From Verrucomicrobiota bacterium (GTDB lineage Bacteria; Verrucomicrobiota; Verrucomicrobiia; Opitutales; Puniceicoccaceae): a stretch of 64,000 nucleotides of DNA. The position numbers and the translations under genes are program-made. Positions 56,661-64,000 of the stretch are shown piece by piece; within the stretch, counting starts at the first letter, position 1, and each line of letters begins with the position of its first letter. The notes under the pieces are model-generated. The model worked only from the letters and a program-made list of their open reading frames with translations, made no database searches and was not told the DNA's origin. The DNA lies in the NCBI GenBank assembly GCA_038744685.1, contig JBCDMB010000013.1, positions 1-64,000 of the forward strand, read 5' to 3'.

Positions 56661-56866
56661 GCCGAGGGACTTACAGATGTTGAACATCCACAAAATCTAC
56701 CCAAAGACGAAAAAAACCTACACACCTACAGCCAGGAAAACCCATACATTTTTACCGTCGAAGTCTATCCCGCTTGGTTGCAGCCGGCCACCAGGTCCTG
56801 ATCCAAAACCCCGATCCTGATGATCTGGTGCCGGGTCAGTACAATTTTGACGAGTTGATGCGGTAG
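56661..56866 (+). pseudogene. Fossil of a fourth lyase-like family member
   Basis: In one frame the DNA reads KNLHTYSQENPYIFTVEVY and PAWLQPA, close to KLHTYSRENPYIFTIEVY in the 51840 protein. It then jumps to another frame reading HQVLIQNPDPDDL, GQYNFDELMR and a TAG at 56864, matching that protein's end (HQVLIYSADPDDL). About 240 bp between the two parts are missing relative to 51840, and the N-terminal two thirds are gone. The fragment sits directly behind the gene at 54293, so the island once held at least four members here. Confidence 0.85.
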
Positions 56867-56897
56867 GCGATCAAGAGAAATTCGATCAGAATCCCAC

Positions 56898-56983
56898 GCG
56901 GCATCGCGCAAGCGCGAGCCCTACAATTCACAGAAAACGCCGTAGTGCCTTTCTCCTGTAGGGCCTTTGCTTGCAAAGCGCCG
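56898..56983. repeat. REP pair between converging genes
   Basis: A unit with core CGCGCAAGCGCG and CCCTACA end (56898-56925) and an opposite GTAG-headed unit with TTTGCTTGCAAA (56957-56983) form a pair; a partial GTAGTGCC lies between them at 56941. It sits between the fossil gene and the converging heparinase-like gene. Confidence 0.85.
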
Positions 56984-57024
56984 TCTGCAGTGGATCAGAT
57001 CAACGCCCGACCTGGATGACAGAA

Positions 57025-59331
57025 TTAATCGATCCTGACCAACAACCCTTTCTCATCATCCTCGCGGAAACGGATGAGGGATTCCTGATCCGGCCAAACA
57101 GCTAGGATTTCTTCCTCTGACACGGTGGTCCGTGGCACCAAATCTCCTACCCGAAAAGGGAACAGCAGTATTCGAAAATGAGGAGCCGTTGATTCCACAG
57201 GAATGATCAGTCTTTTGCCCGTCGCGTCACGATGAGCGGTATAATCTTCGATTCGGAAATCGATGACCTCGGGAGTCTCACCGGACGTGTCATCCGCCCG
57301 TAAGACCCGCACGAGTAAACAAGGCTCACCCGGGGCCGGTTCGACGCCGATCTCTCCCAGAATCAAATCCCGACCGACCTGTTTCTTGATCTCCAGATCG
57401 GTCGGCAGTTGCAGATACCATTCATAAGTTCGTTCTTTTCGGTCTTTCTGGATATCATCAAACACCACCACAAAAGGGTTTTCTCCTCGGGCGGCTACGG
57501 TCCCGCGAATCGCTTTTTCCACCTCATTGTAGGGACGTTTGCGCAAACCGTTCGTGTGGGAGTAGCCTGTTTCACTGCCGTAAAGATGATCGGGTGCCCA
57601 AGCAGGAAGGTAGTCGACTGGCCAACCGAGATCGGCAGGTCCAGCCATCTCCTTTTCCCAGGAAAGATAGCGCGAATCGTTCACCGTTGGCCAGGGCGGC
57701 GTCCACTCCCAGTCGTAGGCATACTTGAGGTCGGCTACGGCGATGGAACCGTTCTCATCGTCACTCTGGCAAAGAAAACGAACCGAAGGTGCTTTGTAAG
57801 GCTGAGCCTTTCCATCAATGTGAACCAGCGAGTGCATCTTACTCGACGAAAAGAGACGGAAGTCACCCGCAAAGGCCCAGTTACGACCGAGCGCACTCAT
57901 CGTAATATTCCCCCGATCCACCCGATCGTGGCCGATCAAAAAGGCATCGGATCGCGCATCCAAGGTGAACTGGAGGGCGTCTTCCGACCAGTCGCTCCGA
58001 AAGACCTGCTTGCCCCGTTCGGGGTAAAAAACCGTTAGAGATAAACCAGACTCTTCCAGCACTTCCTCACGGCTTTCTGGTCCCTCCCATTGGTCCCCGT
58101 AGATCATCCAATCCAACCAACCCTGCCAACGGAACCGACGCTCAAAATCATCTCCGATGAGGTAGCGGTAAATATAATTGGCGGCGGGAGAATCCGGATA
58201 CATGTAGCGGGCGATCAGCGTCGAAGTCGGATACAGCTCTGCATAGGGCCCTCCGGAAGCACCTCCCATGAATTTACCGCCGGGCTGCGGTTCATACTCA
58301 CGGACCATGTAGTCGATGAAATTCCGAAACTTTTTAGTCTCAAAAATATTATAGCCGCGACGAGCGAGCACCATGAATCCCCGGCCTCCAGCGCGCAATC
58401 CCAAGTCAGGTCCGTAGCCATCTTCGTGGCACGCTCCGGCTTCGGTGAAGGACACGTCCCAGTAATCCCGCAAGACTTGGCTAATGTTCTCGAAAGTTTC
58501 CTCGTCGAATCCCGGCTCCCCTTCGATCGCTGCGAGGAGCACCGCGAGGTCACCGTGATAACCGTAATGATTACTCCCGGCAAACCCTAACGGCATATCC
58601 ATTCCATAGGCACGACGTCCTTGTGTCGAAACCGCAATAGCCTCACTCACGATCTCCCGCTGCTCCTCCGTCATATCGTTATACAAAACGTCGTAGCTAA
58701 GAGCGAAACCTGCAGCTCCAATCGTCCAACTGACTTGAACGTCAAATTCGTCCGTTTCCCAGATATTGAAACGTTCGTTCAGTTTAAGTCCGGTCCCGCC
58801 CCGGACGTCACCTCCGGCATTCATTTCTCTGGAGGCGATCAACAATTTCGCATGGTTCACAATTGTCCCGATCATGACCTCTTTCAGGTATTTGTCATCG
58901 AAGAGAACCGCGTAAAGGGAAGCCATTCCCCAGCGAACGTTACGTGCTTCGTCCGGTTTGATGTATTTCTCGAGCTCTTCCACGGTGGGGTTCGAGAAAT
59001 CAGCCTCAGCAAAACCCCCATAGTTGCGGATCATTTCGGAATTCACCCGCTGCATGATCGGCCAGAATGCCCGGCTGAAGTCGCTGTTAGAATCCAACCG
59101 GCTACGAATCTCTGGCAAATCATCTGCTGTAAAAAACACCCTCGGATGCTCTCCAACCGGTGGTAGAGGAGACAATTGCCTCGCCTCTTCTCCTCGTAAG
59201 GATAACGTATTTAAAATATCACTACATAAAAACACAGAGAGAACTGCGACTCTAAGAAACGGAGCTGCCCGGCTAAATAATTGCGCGCAGCACGACGTTA
59301 GGGGTAACCGTGCCGTAGTCATGATCCGCAT
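57025..59331 (-). CDS. Secreted heparinase II/III-like polysaccharide lyase
   Basis: The start is uncertain: ATG at 59331 or 59322 gives 768 or 765 residues with a hydrophobic leader (FLRVAVLSVFLC); an earlier ATG at 59430 would add 33 residues without a better leader and would cover the conserved upstream element. PLPPVGEHPRVFFTADDLPEIRSRL marks the family boundary motif. The sandwich loop is GHDRVDRGN (about residue 465): the second histidine of H-x-H is replaced by Arg, but D-R-G is kept. DDIQKDRKERTYEWYLQLP lies near the end. It is divergent from the lyase at 59549 and converges on the fossil gene across a REP pair. Confidence 0.8.
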   Translation of the reverse strand: MRIMTTARLPLTSCCAQLFSRAAPFLRVAVLSVFLCSDILNTLSLRGEEARQLSPLPPVGEHPRVFFTADDLPEIRSRLDSNSDFSRAFWPIMQRVNSEMIRNYGGFAEADFSNPTVEELEKYIKPDEARNVRWGMASLYAVLFDDKYLKEVMIGTIVNHAKLLIASREMNAGGDVRGGTGLKLNERFNIWETDEFDVQVSWTIGAAGFALSYDVLYNDMTEEQREIVSEAIAVSTQGRRAYGMDMPLGFAGSNHYGYHGDLAVLLAAIEGEPGFDEETFENISQVLRDYWDVSFTEAGACHEDGYGPDLGLRAGGRGFMVLARRGYNIFETKKFRNFIDYMVREYEPQPGGKFMGGASGGPYAELYPTSTLIARYMYPDSPAANYIYRYLIGDDFERRFRWQGWLDWMIYGDQWEGPESREEVLEESGLSLTVFYPERGKQVFRSDWSEDALQFTLDARSDAFLIGHDRVDRGNITMSALGRNWAFAGDFRLFSSSKMHSLVHIDGKAQPYKAPSVRFLCQSDDENGSIAVADLKYAYDWEWTPPWPTVNDSRYLSWEKEMAGPADLGWPVDYLPAWAPDHLYGSETGYSHTNGLRKRPYNEVEKAIRGTVAARGENPFVVVFDDIQKDRKERTYEWYLQLPTDLEIKKQVGRDLILGEIGVEPAPGEPCLLVRVLRADDTSGETPEVIDFRIEDYTAHRDATGKRLIIPVESTAPHFRILLFPFRVGDLVPRTTVSEEEILAVWPDQESLIRFREDDEKGLLVRID

Positions 59332-59420
59332 CGTCCAGCAGTCGATTACTATGTCAATACTTGATACGAAATGAAACATAAAAACCCAATTATTCTCACC
59401 TTTTTCGGTTTCACGAGTCG

Positions 59421-59455
59421 TTTTGCGCAAAGAGGTAGTTGTTTCACTCAGTGTG
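59421..59455 (+). promoter_or_regulatory. Conserved TTTTGCGCAAAGA element, second copy
   Basis: This 35-bp stretch agrees at 28 of 35 positions with that at 50691-50725. It lies 94 bp before the plus-strand lyase start and 90 bp before the minus-strand lyase start at 59331. TTTTGCGCAAAG is nearly self-complementary, so it could serve both directions. Confidence 0.5.
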
Positions 59456-59548
59456 CTTCAAGAGGTTGGTGAGGGTCGGAAGCTTAAGTCCTTTAGTTTT
59501 CTTAAGAGCGAATACAAAAGGCCGCGGGATTCGCCTTCAACAACCCCA

Positions 59549-62017
59549 ATGAAACAGTTTTACCTTCTAGTTCTTCCCCTCCTAGTTGTCAGCAGTTCTT
59601 TAATGGCAACAGACCTGCAACCCTCTTCGCCCCGTTTCTCCGCCGAGCAAATCTTGAATGGTGAATTTCCCGGCAGAGAGCCTTCTCCGGCGCGTCAAGT
59701 GACTCACAAAATCGAAGGTTTCGACTACAGTCGACTCTACTCAGTCCCTTCTCCGGGAATACACCCAAGAGTGCTTTTTGGTCCCGAAGACTTACCACGA
59801 ATCAGAAAGCAATTCCTCAACAACCAGTATGCGGCTGAGATGTTGGAACAACTGAGAGCGCGGACGGAGCGAAACTTATCGGGACCCGATGGATGGGGCA
59901 GCGAGCTATTTGCCGCGATGGCCAGCAGTGACTTGGATAAGGTCAACGAGGTATGGAAGGACCCTCGCAACCCAAGAAAAGAAGGACCACCCGGAAGCGG
60001 CGGAGATCCTTTTGCAGCAGCCCTCATGGACAAGGCCTTTCTCAACTTGATCGACGAAGACAGCGAAAGTGGAGCAGAGGTGGCAGGAGCAACCGCTACT
60101 TTGGCGAGGTTTCTCCAACCTCTTGTCGAAAAGGCAGCCAGAAGCCCGGGGAGCGAAAACTACTGGCTGTCGGTTCGCAGAGTCATGGGAGACAGTGCCA
60201 CCATCGGATTCCTTTATGACTTTGCTCAACCTTACATGACTTCCGAGCAAGCGGATGTAACCCGGAAGCTCATCGCGACCGCGGTTAGTGGACGCTATGG
60301 ACTCGGGATGGACCTACCGGCACACTGGGTCAACTGGAACTTCATCGGGATGGGTCTCTATTTTCCGTTGCTGGCACTTTCCATCGAAGGGGAGCCAGGG
60401 TACGATCCCCGAATCTACGAGCGCGGATGCGACGTGGCAAAAAATTATATTCTTTGGGGAAACTCTGCCAACGGCGTCGGAACAGAAGCGATTGGATACC
60501 ATACTGCGGGCATGTCTCACACGGCGATACTGATGTTGGCCATGGCGAACCGGGGGGAAAATCTCTTCACCTTAGAGCGGTGGCGGCGCATGTTCGACAC
60601 TTGGGGAATCTACACGATGCAGCCCTACGGAGCCGAATGGCAGAGTAGCGGCGACTTGGGGACATTTCCACCGAATCCGTCGCTGGTCAGTGTCGCCTGT
60701 TTCTTTTTTCCCGAAGACAAGAGAATAGCCTTCGTTGAACAAAACCTCGAGAAGCCAAGACTCGCAGGACGGATGGACAACCGTCTTCTTCAACTACTCT
60801 GCCCTCCAAATCCTAACGGTGATTTCGGAACGATCAAAGCCTCCTCTCTAGGACTGGCAGACACTCTCTTTGACGAAGAAAGAGGCATCCTATTCACGCG
60901 CACCGGTTGGGACGAAGAGGATACTTATCTCCAAGTAGTGTGTCGAGACGACACCACATTCGCTTCTCACGACCACCCTGATCGCGGCGCATTTTACTTT
61001 ACCTCCCACGGACAGGCTTGGGCAGTCAGTTCAATGCGGATGACTGAACCGCAATATCTCAACCAAATTACGATCAACGGTCGCGGACAAGGGGCCTTTG
61101 CTCCTCCTGGAGAGTGGGTCGAAGTGATCGATTCAGAGGAGGCCACTTTCGCAGTCATGGACACGAAATACTGTTACGATTGGCAATGGCAAAAGACCGC
61201 TTTCCTAACATCCGACAAACAGCTTGAAGACGAGCCTTGGCTAGAGTGGATCCGAGAACCGCGCGACCGTCTATTGAGCCGTTTCCCCCTCGACCTGTGG
61301 GAACGTGATCCGTTACCGGTCGTCCAAGAGTATTATGAGGGATATCTGGCTGGCAATCCTCGGATGTGGGGTGCCGAAGATTCCTGGGTGGTTCGAGCAC
61401 CACACAATCCGGTCAAAAAAGCGTTTCGGACTGTCGGTCTCGTTAGAGGAGAACACCCTTACCTACTCATCTTCGATGATATTCAAAAAGATGACGCGGA
61501 ACAGTTTTACCAATGGTTTATGCGGATCCCAAATCAGGTAGAACCGTATGAAATGGGAGTAGACGAGGTGATCCTCGGGCCCATTACTGATCGTAGGGAC
61601 AACTCCCACAGGGTCCACCTGCCACACAACATCAGTGGCAGGCCACTTCCTGAGAAAGGCGAACCAATGCTCTTGATCCGGGTTCTACAAGCGAACCAGC
61701 CCGACATCCCGTCGCGTCAGAATACTCTATCCGTCGAGACCCTTAATTTTGTGAAACACGACGATACCTTTCAATACTCCGGTCGTGAAATGGGGCTTGG
61801 CAAGAGACTGGTCATTCCCAGTCGGTCCGTAGAACCGGAATACAAGGTTCTCATGTATCCTTACTACCATGGCGATCCACTCCCGGAAACCGAATTGTCG
61901 AAAGACGGAAGCGTCCTCACCATTCAATGGGAGGATCAAGTCGATGAGTTTCGATTGGCTGAAGACGAAGAAGGCTTGACTCGCTTCGAGATGACACGTC
62001 TCGACCCAACACGATAA
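59549..62017 (+). CDS. Secreted heparinase II/III-like polysaccharide lyase
   Basis: ATG at 59549 gives 822 residues with a signal peptide (MKQFYLLVLPLLVVSSSLMA). It shares the leader element RFSAEQILNGEFPGREPSP, the boundary motif YSVPSPGIHPRVLFGP, toroid blocks such as YGLGMDLPAHWVNWNFIGMG, the sandwich loop HDHPDRGAF (His474 first) and the end block LMYPYYHGDPLPETEL with the lyase at 18078, often word for word. The two must be recent duplicates with the same or a close substrate. It should act outside the cytoplasm. A GH29 fusion gene follows after 18 bp, so the pair lyase plus fucosidase occurs here as it does near 16771-20522. Confidence 0.84.
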   Translation: MKQFYLLVLPLLVVSSSLMATDLQPSSPRFSAEQILNGEFPGREPSPARQVTHKIEGFDYSRLYSVPSPGIHPRVLFGPEDLPRIRKQFLNNQYAAEMLEQLRARTERNLSGPDGWGSELFAAMASSDLDKVNEVWKDPRNPRKEGPPGSGGDPFAAALMDKAFLNLIDEDSESGAEVAGATATLARFLQPLVEKAARSPGSENYWLSVRRVMGDSATIGFLYDFAQPYMTSEQADVTRKLIATAVSGRYGLGMDLPAHWVNWNFIGMGLYFPLLALSIEGEPGYDPRIYERGCDVAKNYILWGNSANGVGTEAIGYHTAGMSHTAILMLAMANRGENLFTLERWRRMFDTWGIYTMQPYGAEWQSSGDLGTFPPNPSLVSVACFFFPEDKRIAFVEQNLEKPRLAGRMDNRLLQLLCPPNPNGDFGTIKASSLGLADTLFDEERGILFTRTGWDEEDTYLQVVCRDDTTFASHDHPDRGAFYFTSHGQAWAVSSMRMTEPQYLNQITINGRGQGAFAPPGEWVEVIDSEEATFAVMDTKYCYDWQWQKTAFLTSDKQLEDEPWLEWIREPRDRLLSRFPLDLWERDPLPVVQEYYEGYLAGNPRMWGAEDSWVVRAPHNPVKKAFRTVGLVRGEHPYLLIFDDIQKDDAEQFYQWFMRIPNQVEPYEMGVDEVILGPITDRRDNSHRVHLPHNISGRPLPEKGEPMLLIRVLQANQPDIPSRQNTLSVETLNFVKHDDTFQYSGREMGLGKRLVIPSRSVEPEYKVLMYPYYHGDPLPETELSKDGSVLTIQWEDQVDEFRLAEDEEGLTRFEMTRLDPTR

Positions 62018-62035
62018 TTGAACCCTTCGTAAGGC

Positions 62036-64000
62036 ATGGTCCGTCTCCAATTAATGTCGATTTTCGTTGTGACGGTTATTCTGCAAGGGCTGCAAGGCCG
62101 TGAGCCCACATACCGACCCGATTGGCAATCCATCGCCACCCACCAGATTCCCGAGTGGCTCGCCGATGATAAATTTGGCATCTTTATTCACTGGATGCCC
62201 AACAGCGTTCCGGCCTTCCACGACGAATGGTATGCACGACTGATGTATATGGAGGGACATCCGGTTTTCGAACACCATCGAAACGAATGGGGAGATCAGT
62301 CGGAGTTCGGATACAAAGACTTCATTCCTCTGTTCACCGCAGACCAATGGGATCCCGATGAGTGGGTTGCCTTTCTCAAGGAGTCCGGGGCCCGGTTTAT
62401 CGTCCCCAATGCTGAGCATCATGATCACTTTGCTCTTTGGGACAGCGACTTAACCCGGTGGAATTCGGTCGAAATGGGGCCAAAGCGGGACATTGTCGGA
62501 GATCTGGCAAAGGCAACTCGGAAAGCCGGACTTCGCTTCGGTGTCTCCAACCATCGAGCCCGCGGCTGGAATTTCTACACCTACAAACCAGCATTCGATA
62601 CCACAGATCCCAAGTACGCAGATTTCTACTGGCCTCAGTACGGGAAAGAACCCGACCCCGAATGGCTCACCGACTGGCTAAATCGCCTCTACGAACTCGT
62701 CGACAAGTATAAGCCCGATCTCATTTGGTTCGACTTTGGTTGGGGACTCCGCAATCCGGTGTTCGAGCCCTACCAGAAGGAGTTTGCCGCTTACTATTAC
62801 AACCAGGCGGACGCTTGGGGAAAACAGGTGTGCATTATCTACAAGGGAGATGATCTTCCGAAGGGAGTTGGCTTGCTGGATGTCGAACGCGGCAAACTGG
62901 ATCGCCTCTGGCCCGTCCTGTGGATGACCGATACCACCGTGTTTGAAGATACCTGGGGTTATGTTGAAGGAGCGCCATTGAAAAGTGTCGATCTACTGCT
63001 CCACGACTTTATCGACATCGTCAGCAAGAACGGAACCCTCCTCCTGAACATTGGACCGAAAGCGGACGGAACCATTCCCAATGACCAACGAGAGGTCCTC
63101 CACCAAATCGGTGCGTGGCTCAAAGCCAATGGAGATGCCATCTACGGAACCAGACCGTTTTTGGCCTACAAGGACGGTGAGGCCATCCGCTACACCCGCA
63201 AAGCCAACAATGTCTATGCGATCTCTCTCCAGCGGCCCGAAGGTCCCATTTTGCTCCGGGAGATGACAGAATCCAAACTAGGTGGTCTACAGGTAGAAAG
63301 TGTACGACTTCTCAATGGCGGAGCAGAGGTCGAGTGGAGCACGGGACCCGAAGGCTTGACCATTATTCCTCCATCCGACCTACCCGGCATTCGGGCATGG
63401 GTGTTCGCGGTTAGGCTCAAGGGCCTGGGCTTCGACAAGCCTTCCGTGCGTTTAGAGCACCGAGTTGAGGGAATCGCGGTTTTCGCTCACGGAGATGTCC
63501 ACAACTTTACGGATGAGGTCCAGGTCGTGAACGCCCGCGTGTTTCTCAACGGCTCCCGACAGGGCTCCGTTAGTCGTGTAAAAATCCCACCCGGCGAATC
63601 CGCTAACGTTCTTTTCGAACACCGCGATCAAAATCACTACGGAGCGAAGCATTTGTTACTCACCGGAACAGAATCGAGCGTCAACACGGTGGCGATCGGA
63701 CGAGAGAAACCAGAATCCGATACCGCTGTCTTCGCGTTTCCCGCTATTCCCATGATCGGAACCTGGCAGTTTCATGAAGGAGACGACACACTCTGGCGGG
63801 AGACCAATTATGACGATTCCGAGTGGCAAAAAACGATCGTCCCCGGTAGGTGGCCATTGGGTAACAACACACAGGGAAAGACAGGCACCTTCCGACGAAC
63901 GGTAACCATTCCCAATAAATGGGAAGGGCGGAACCTTTACATGAATCTCGGCATAATCCGCGATGAAGACACTGTTTGGGTCAACGGTGAACAAGTGGGC
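62036..64000 (+). CDS. Exported GH29-like enzyme fused to a GH2-type jelly roll (partial)
   Basis: The frame is open from ATG 62036 to the window end (655 codons, no stop), so the C-terminus is missing. A signal peptide (SIFVVTVILQGLQG) leads into a GH29 barrel: DDKFGIFIHWMPN, ARFIVPNAEHHDHFALWDS, LIWFDFGWG with Asp233 in the nucleophile position, and KNGTLLLNIGPKADG. From about residue 470 a beta domain follows (VFAHGDVHNFTDEVQV), and from about 575 a GH2-type sugar-binding jelly roll (IGTWQFHEGDDTLWRE, EDTVWVNGEQVG). The nucleophile is followed by FGW instead of the usual G. It is the only GH29 protein here with a signal peptide. Confidence 0.83.
   Translation, partial: MVRLQLMSIFVVTVILQGLQGREPTYRPDWQSIATHQIPEWLADDKFGIFIHWMPNSVPAFHDEWYARLMYMEGHPVFEHHRNEWGDQSEFGYKDFIPLFTADQWDPDEWVAFLKESGARFIVPNAEHHDHFALWDSDLTRWNSVEMGPKRDIVGDLAKATRKAGLRFGVSNHRARGWNFYTYKPAFDTTDPKYADFYWPQYGKEPDPEWLTDWLNRLYELVDKYKPDLIWFDFGWGLRNPVFEPYQKEFAAYYYNQADAWGKQVCIIYKGDDLPKGVGLLDVERGKLDRLWPVLWMTDTTVFEDTWGYVEGAPLKSVDLLLHDFIDIVSKNGTLLLNIGPKADGTIPNDQREVLHQIGAWLKANGDAIYGTRPFLAYKDGEAIRYTRKANNVYAISLQRPEGPILLREMTESKLGGLQVESVRLLNGGAEVEWSTGPEGLTIIPPSDLPGIRAWVFAVRLKGLGFDKPSVRLEHRVEGIAVFAHGDVHNFTDEVQVVNARVFLNGSRQGSVSRVKIPPGESANVLFEHRDQNHYGAKHLLLTGTESSVNTVAIGREKPESDTAVFAFPAIPMIGTWQFHEGDDTLWRETNYDDSEWQKTIVPGRWPLGNNTQGKTGTFRRTVTIPNKWEGRNLYMNLGIIRDEDTVWVNGEQVG

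Overview
The window reads as a piece of a Verrucomicrobiota chromosome, most likely Opitutae (Puniceicoccales/Opitutales type). This is an inference from gene content: three PEP-CTERM proteins, two XylR-like AraC regulators with a LacI-type sensor, a Kelch-sodium symporter fusion, many secreted heparinase II/III-like proteins and no SusC/SusD pair. Base composition is roughly balanced. No rRNA, tRNA, CRISPR array or phage gene was seen.

Almost the whole 64 kb is one accessory polysaccharide-degradation island. Left part (1-14.3 kb): an oxidoreductase/SDR pair, a XylR-like regulator, a large secreted protein of an unrecognised lyase-like family, a PEP-CTERM protein, a decayed DUF5703-like fragment, then an operon of heparinase-like lyase, SGNH hydrolase and DUF1961 protein, followed by a second XylR-like regulator. 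Centre (14.4-34.3 kb): a long plus-strand run starting with the Kelch-SSS transporter, then GH29, heparinase-like lyase, a GHL6-type hydrolase, sulfatase, RraA-like protein, split UxaA-type dehydratase and SDR. A REP-associated transposase (RAYT) follows, and then GH95, GH2 and GH29. Right part (34.5-64 kb): more heparinase-like lyases (one with 1518 residues and several binding domains), a beta-helix protein, a GH67/GH20-like protein, a broken second RAYT, two more PEP-CTERM proteins, a nucleoside-hydrolase-like protein, a second Gfo/Idh/MocA protein, two more members of the unrecognised lyase-like family plus a fossil fourth member, and a GH29 fusion cut by the window end.

Working model (inference): exported lyases, the sulfatase and the SGNH esterase cut a sulfated polysaccharide rich in uronic acid and fucose outside the cytoplasm. 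The symporter imports products. Leaderless GH29, GH95, GH2, GHL6 and GH67-like enzymes finish the oligosaccharides inside, and the Gfo/Idh/MocA, SDR, UxaA-type and RraA-type enzymes oxidise and dehydrate the released sugar acids.

REP sequences with a GTAG tail next to a hairpin flank both RAYT copies and lie at three further places, mostly between converging gene ends. Gene fossils, a frameshifted RAYT and families of paralogues show that the island is expanding and decaying.
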